Assembly: GCF_002899825.2 (NCBI RefSeq)
Contig: NZ_PPED02000001.1
Coordinates: 496,001-560,000, forward strand
Length of the DNA stretch: 64,000 nt
From: Chryseobacterium phosphatilyticum
GTDB lineage: Bacteria; Bacteroidota; Bacteroidia; Flavobacteriales; Weeksellaceae
Direction of reading: 5' to 3'
This document shows, piece by piece, positions 62,434 to 64,000 of this stretch. Numbering within the stretch: the first letter of the stretch is position 1; every line of letters starts with the position of its first letter. The notes under the pieces were generated by a model. The model made no database searches, was not told where the DNA came from, and saw only the letters and a program-made list of their open reading frames with translations. The position numbers were made by a program, and so were the translations under genes.

Positions 62434-62829
62434 ATGAAACCAAAAATGATCTGGGCCAACCTGGCTGTAGCCGATCTGGACCGCACACAGAAATTTTATA
62501 CAGAATTGGGATTCAAGCCCAATGGTGCTCATACTTCTAAAGAATTAGTAAGCTTCTTCGTCGCCGGAAATGAATTTATCATTCATTTTTTTCTGAAAAG
62601 TGTCATTGAAAACAACCTGAAGATGTTAACCTTTAATAATCCTCAGGATAGCAATGAAATTATATTCACCCTTTCCGCCGAATCCAAAGATCAGGCAGAT
62701 CAATGGGCCGAAGAAGTAAAAAATGCCGGGGGAAAAATTGTTTCAGAGCCTGAAAGTTTTGGAGACCATTATTATGGATTTGTTTTTGCTGATCCTGATG
62801 GACATAAGTTTAATGTATTTCACATGTAA
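62434..62829 (+). CDS. VOC family (glyoxalase-like) protein
   Basis: 131 residues: a vicinal oxygen chelate fold with the two beta-alpha-beta-beta-beta halves, WANLAVADLDRTQKFYTELGF at the start and YGFVFADPDGHKFNVFHM at the end. Resembles the lactoylglutathione lyase-like group. Metal ligands cannot be assigned with confidence; function unknown. Confidence 0.85.
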   Translation: MKPKMIWANLAVADLDRTQKFYTELGFKPNGAHTSKELVSFFVAGNEFIIHFFLKSVIENNLKMLTFNNPQDSNEIIFTLSAESKDQADQWAEEVKNAGGKIVSEPESFGDHYYGFVFADPDGHKFNVFHM

Positions 62830-63026
62830 GTCTAAAAATATTTCTTTATTTTTGAACTTCAATATATACATATGAACCACGCAAGCTGTTTGCCTCCTCC
62901 AAGATTTTAATATTCTCAAATTTTAATTTGAAGTATTCAAGCTGATAAAAAATTATCCGCATGTTCTGTATTGCTTCAAATTCTCATTAAATAATTTAAA
63001 ATCTTTTACAAACAGTTCATTTTCTA

Positions 63027-63896
63027 ATGAAAAAATCATATTTATTATTGCATCTGGCCGTAATTCTGGCCGGCTTCACAGGCGTATTCGGGAAACTAAT
63101 CACTTTAAATGAAGGCTTGCTGGTCTGGTACAGACTTTTATTCTCTGCTATTATTTTATTCTTTATTTTACACCTGCTGGGAATTCGGTATACTGTTTCT
63201 TTTAAAGATAAAATACAGATATCCAGGGCAGGGTTGCTCCTCACCTTGCACTGGCTTCTTTTTTATGCGAGTATAAAATATGCTAACATTTCCATCGGTG
63301 TTGTGTGTTATTGTCTGACCAGCTTTTTCACGGCGGTTTTTAAACCACTATTGGATAACGAGAAATTCAAAGTTTCTGAGTTATTACTAAGTACATTGAC
63401 ACTTGCGGGAATCAGCTTAATTTTTCACTTTGATACTTCTTATCAGCTTGGCATTACTTTAGGAGTATTTTCCTCTGCTGTAGGAGCGCTTTATACCATC
63501 TACAACAAGCGTCTGGTACAGCATTTTGATACCAAAGTCATCAACTATTATCAAATGGTTGCCGGGACTTTATGTTGGGGAGCACTTTTGCCCGTATATC
63601 TCCTCTATTTTCAGGCAGATAGCATAGTTCCCGGATTAAAAGACACGGCTTATTTGGGGCTCTTATCGTTTTTTTGCACAGTAGGCTTGTATGTGGCTTT
63701 TGCAGAGGTTTTAAAGTATATTCCGGCCTTCACAGTCAACTTAACGTATAATCTGGAGCCGGTTTATGCTATTATGATGGCGTTTTTATTTTTCGGAGAA
63801 AGCAAAGAAGTCAATCTTTCTTTTTATATCGGATTGGTATTTATTATAGCTTCCGTCGTTTTACAAACTATCATCTCACTGAAGAAAGCAAAATGA
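63027..63896 (+). CDS. EamA/DMT family transporter
   Basis: 289 residues with ten hydrophobic helices in two EamA repeats (start MKKSYLLLHLAVILAGFTGVFGKL; second repeat LGITLGVFSSAVGALYTIYNKRL, each given in part). Conserved TVNLTYNLEPVYAIMMAF is the family's EamA signature. Likely exports amino acids or metabolites; substrate unknown. A terminator follows. Confidence 0.88.
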   Translation: MKKSYLLLHLAVILAGFTGVFGKLITLNEGLLVWYRLLFSAIILFFILHLLGIRYTVSFKDKIQISRAGLLLTLHWLLFYASIKYANISIGVVCYCLTSFFTAVFKPLLDNEKFKVSELLLSTLTLAGISLIFHFDTSYQLGITLGVFSSAVGALYTIYNKRLVQHFDTKVINYYQMVAGTLCWGALLPVYLLYFQADSIVPGLKDTAYLGLLSFFCTVGLYVAFAEVLKYIPAFTVNLTYNLEPVYAIMMAFLFFGESKEVNLSFYIGLVFIIASVVLQTIISLKKAK

Positions 63897-63928
63897 TCAA
63901 AGCCATCTGAGTAACATTTCAGAAATCA

Positions 63929-63966
63929 AAAACCGGACACTCAAATTACTTGTAGTGTCCGGTTTT
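63929..63966 (+). terminator. Terminator after the EamA gene
   Basis: AAAACCGGACACT / AGTGTCCGGTTTT, 12-bp or longer stem, 12-nt loop, T tail. Confidence 0.88.
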
Positions 63967-64000
63967 ATATAGGATAACTTCTGGAATAACCTTATCCTAT

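Noticed and set aside
1..64000. CRISPR arrays, tRNA and rRNA genes, complete insertion sequences
   Set aside because: No regularly spaced repeat, no cloverleaf or rRNA sequence, and no transposase ORF was found on either strand.

Overview
The window looks like a chromosomal segment of a flavobacterium, most likely Chryseobacterium or a close relative. The evidence is AT-rich DNA, start sites without clear Shine-Dalgarno sequences, Bacteroidota-type promoters (TTG at -33, TAnnTTTG at -7), a type IX secretion sorting domain, TonB receptors of Bacteroidota type, and two small 'bacteriocin-like' peptides with a shared leader. No rRNA, tRNA, insertion sequence or CRISPR array was found.

Layout. 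1-3.5 kb: the end of a 4-hydroxyproline catabolic operon (semialdehyde dehydrogenase, epimerase, FAD dehydrogenase), followed by a secreted M43 zinc protease. 6.6-20.8 kb: a complete assimilatory sulfate reduction and cysteine operon (Rrf2 regulator, cysH, cysD, cysN, cysE, cysK, cobA, cysJ, cysI, a TonB receptor, and a siroheme synthase fused to a sulfite exporter). A 31-codon ORF ending in Cys-Met-Cys-Cys-Cys lies between cysI and the receptor. 20.8-26.7 kb: mixed small genes (DoxX, lipoprotein, NUDIX, a Cys-rich peptide, GNAT, a proline iminopeptidase-like hydrolase). 26.8-30.4 kb: a zinc-homeostasis block (Zur-like Fur protein, MerC-like protein, COG0523 GTPase, Tat-exported alkaline phosphatase). 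It carries palindromes GCAAC-N3-GTTGC that recur at 50.7 kb before a ZnuD-like TonB receptor. 30.5-33.2 kb: a PsiD-like pyruvoyl decarboxylase and an exported chorismate mutase/prephenate dehydratase pair.

34.6-45 kb: a cobalamin riboswitch precedes prpB-prpC-prpD (2-methylcitrate cycle) and a valine-degradation set (mmsA, isobutyryl-CoA dehydrogenase, 3-hydroxyisobutyryl-CoA hydrolase, 3-hydroxyisobutyrate dehydrogenase, enoyl-CoA hydratase). Valine breakdown makes propionyl-CoA and the methylcitrate cycle burns it without B12, so B12 control of this block makes sense. mmsA is broken by a 5-bp tandem duplication. 45.1-49 kb: an ECF sigma/anti-sigma pair facing away from a fasciclin protein and two ferritin-like proteins. 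49.1-58.3 kb: a HTH-S24 repressor, a second bacteriocin-like peptide, the zinc receptor, AlkB, a decayed second copy of the repressor, a Y-family polymerase and a DnaE2-like polymerase; together these look like an inducible DNA damage and mutagenesis cassette. 58.6-64 kb: AraC regulator, degenerate MBL protein, HAD remnant, two SUKH-type proteins, VOC protein and EamA transporter.

The most interesting points are the Cys-rich leader ORF in the cysteine operon, the B12 switch over propionate and valine metabolism, the exported aromatic-pathway enzyme pair, and the predicted Zur operators that group four transcription units.
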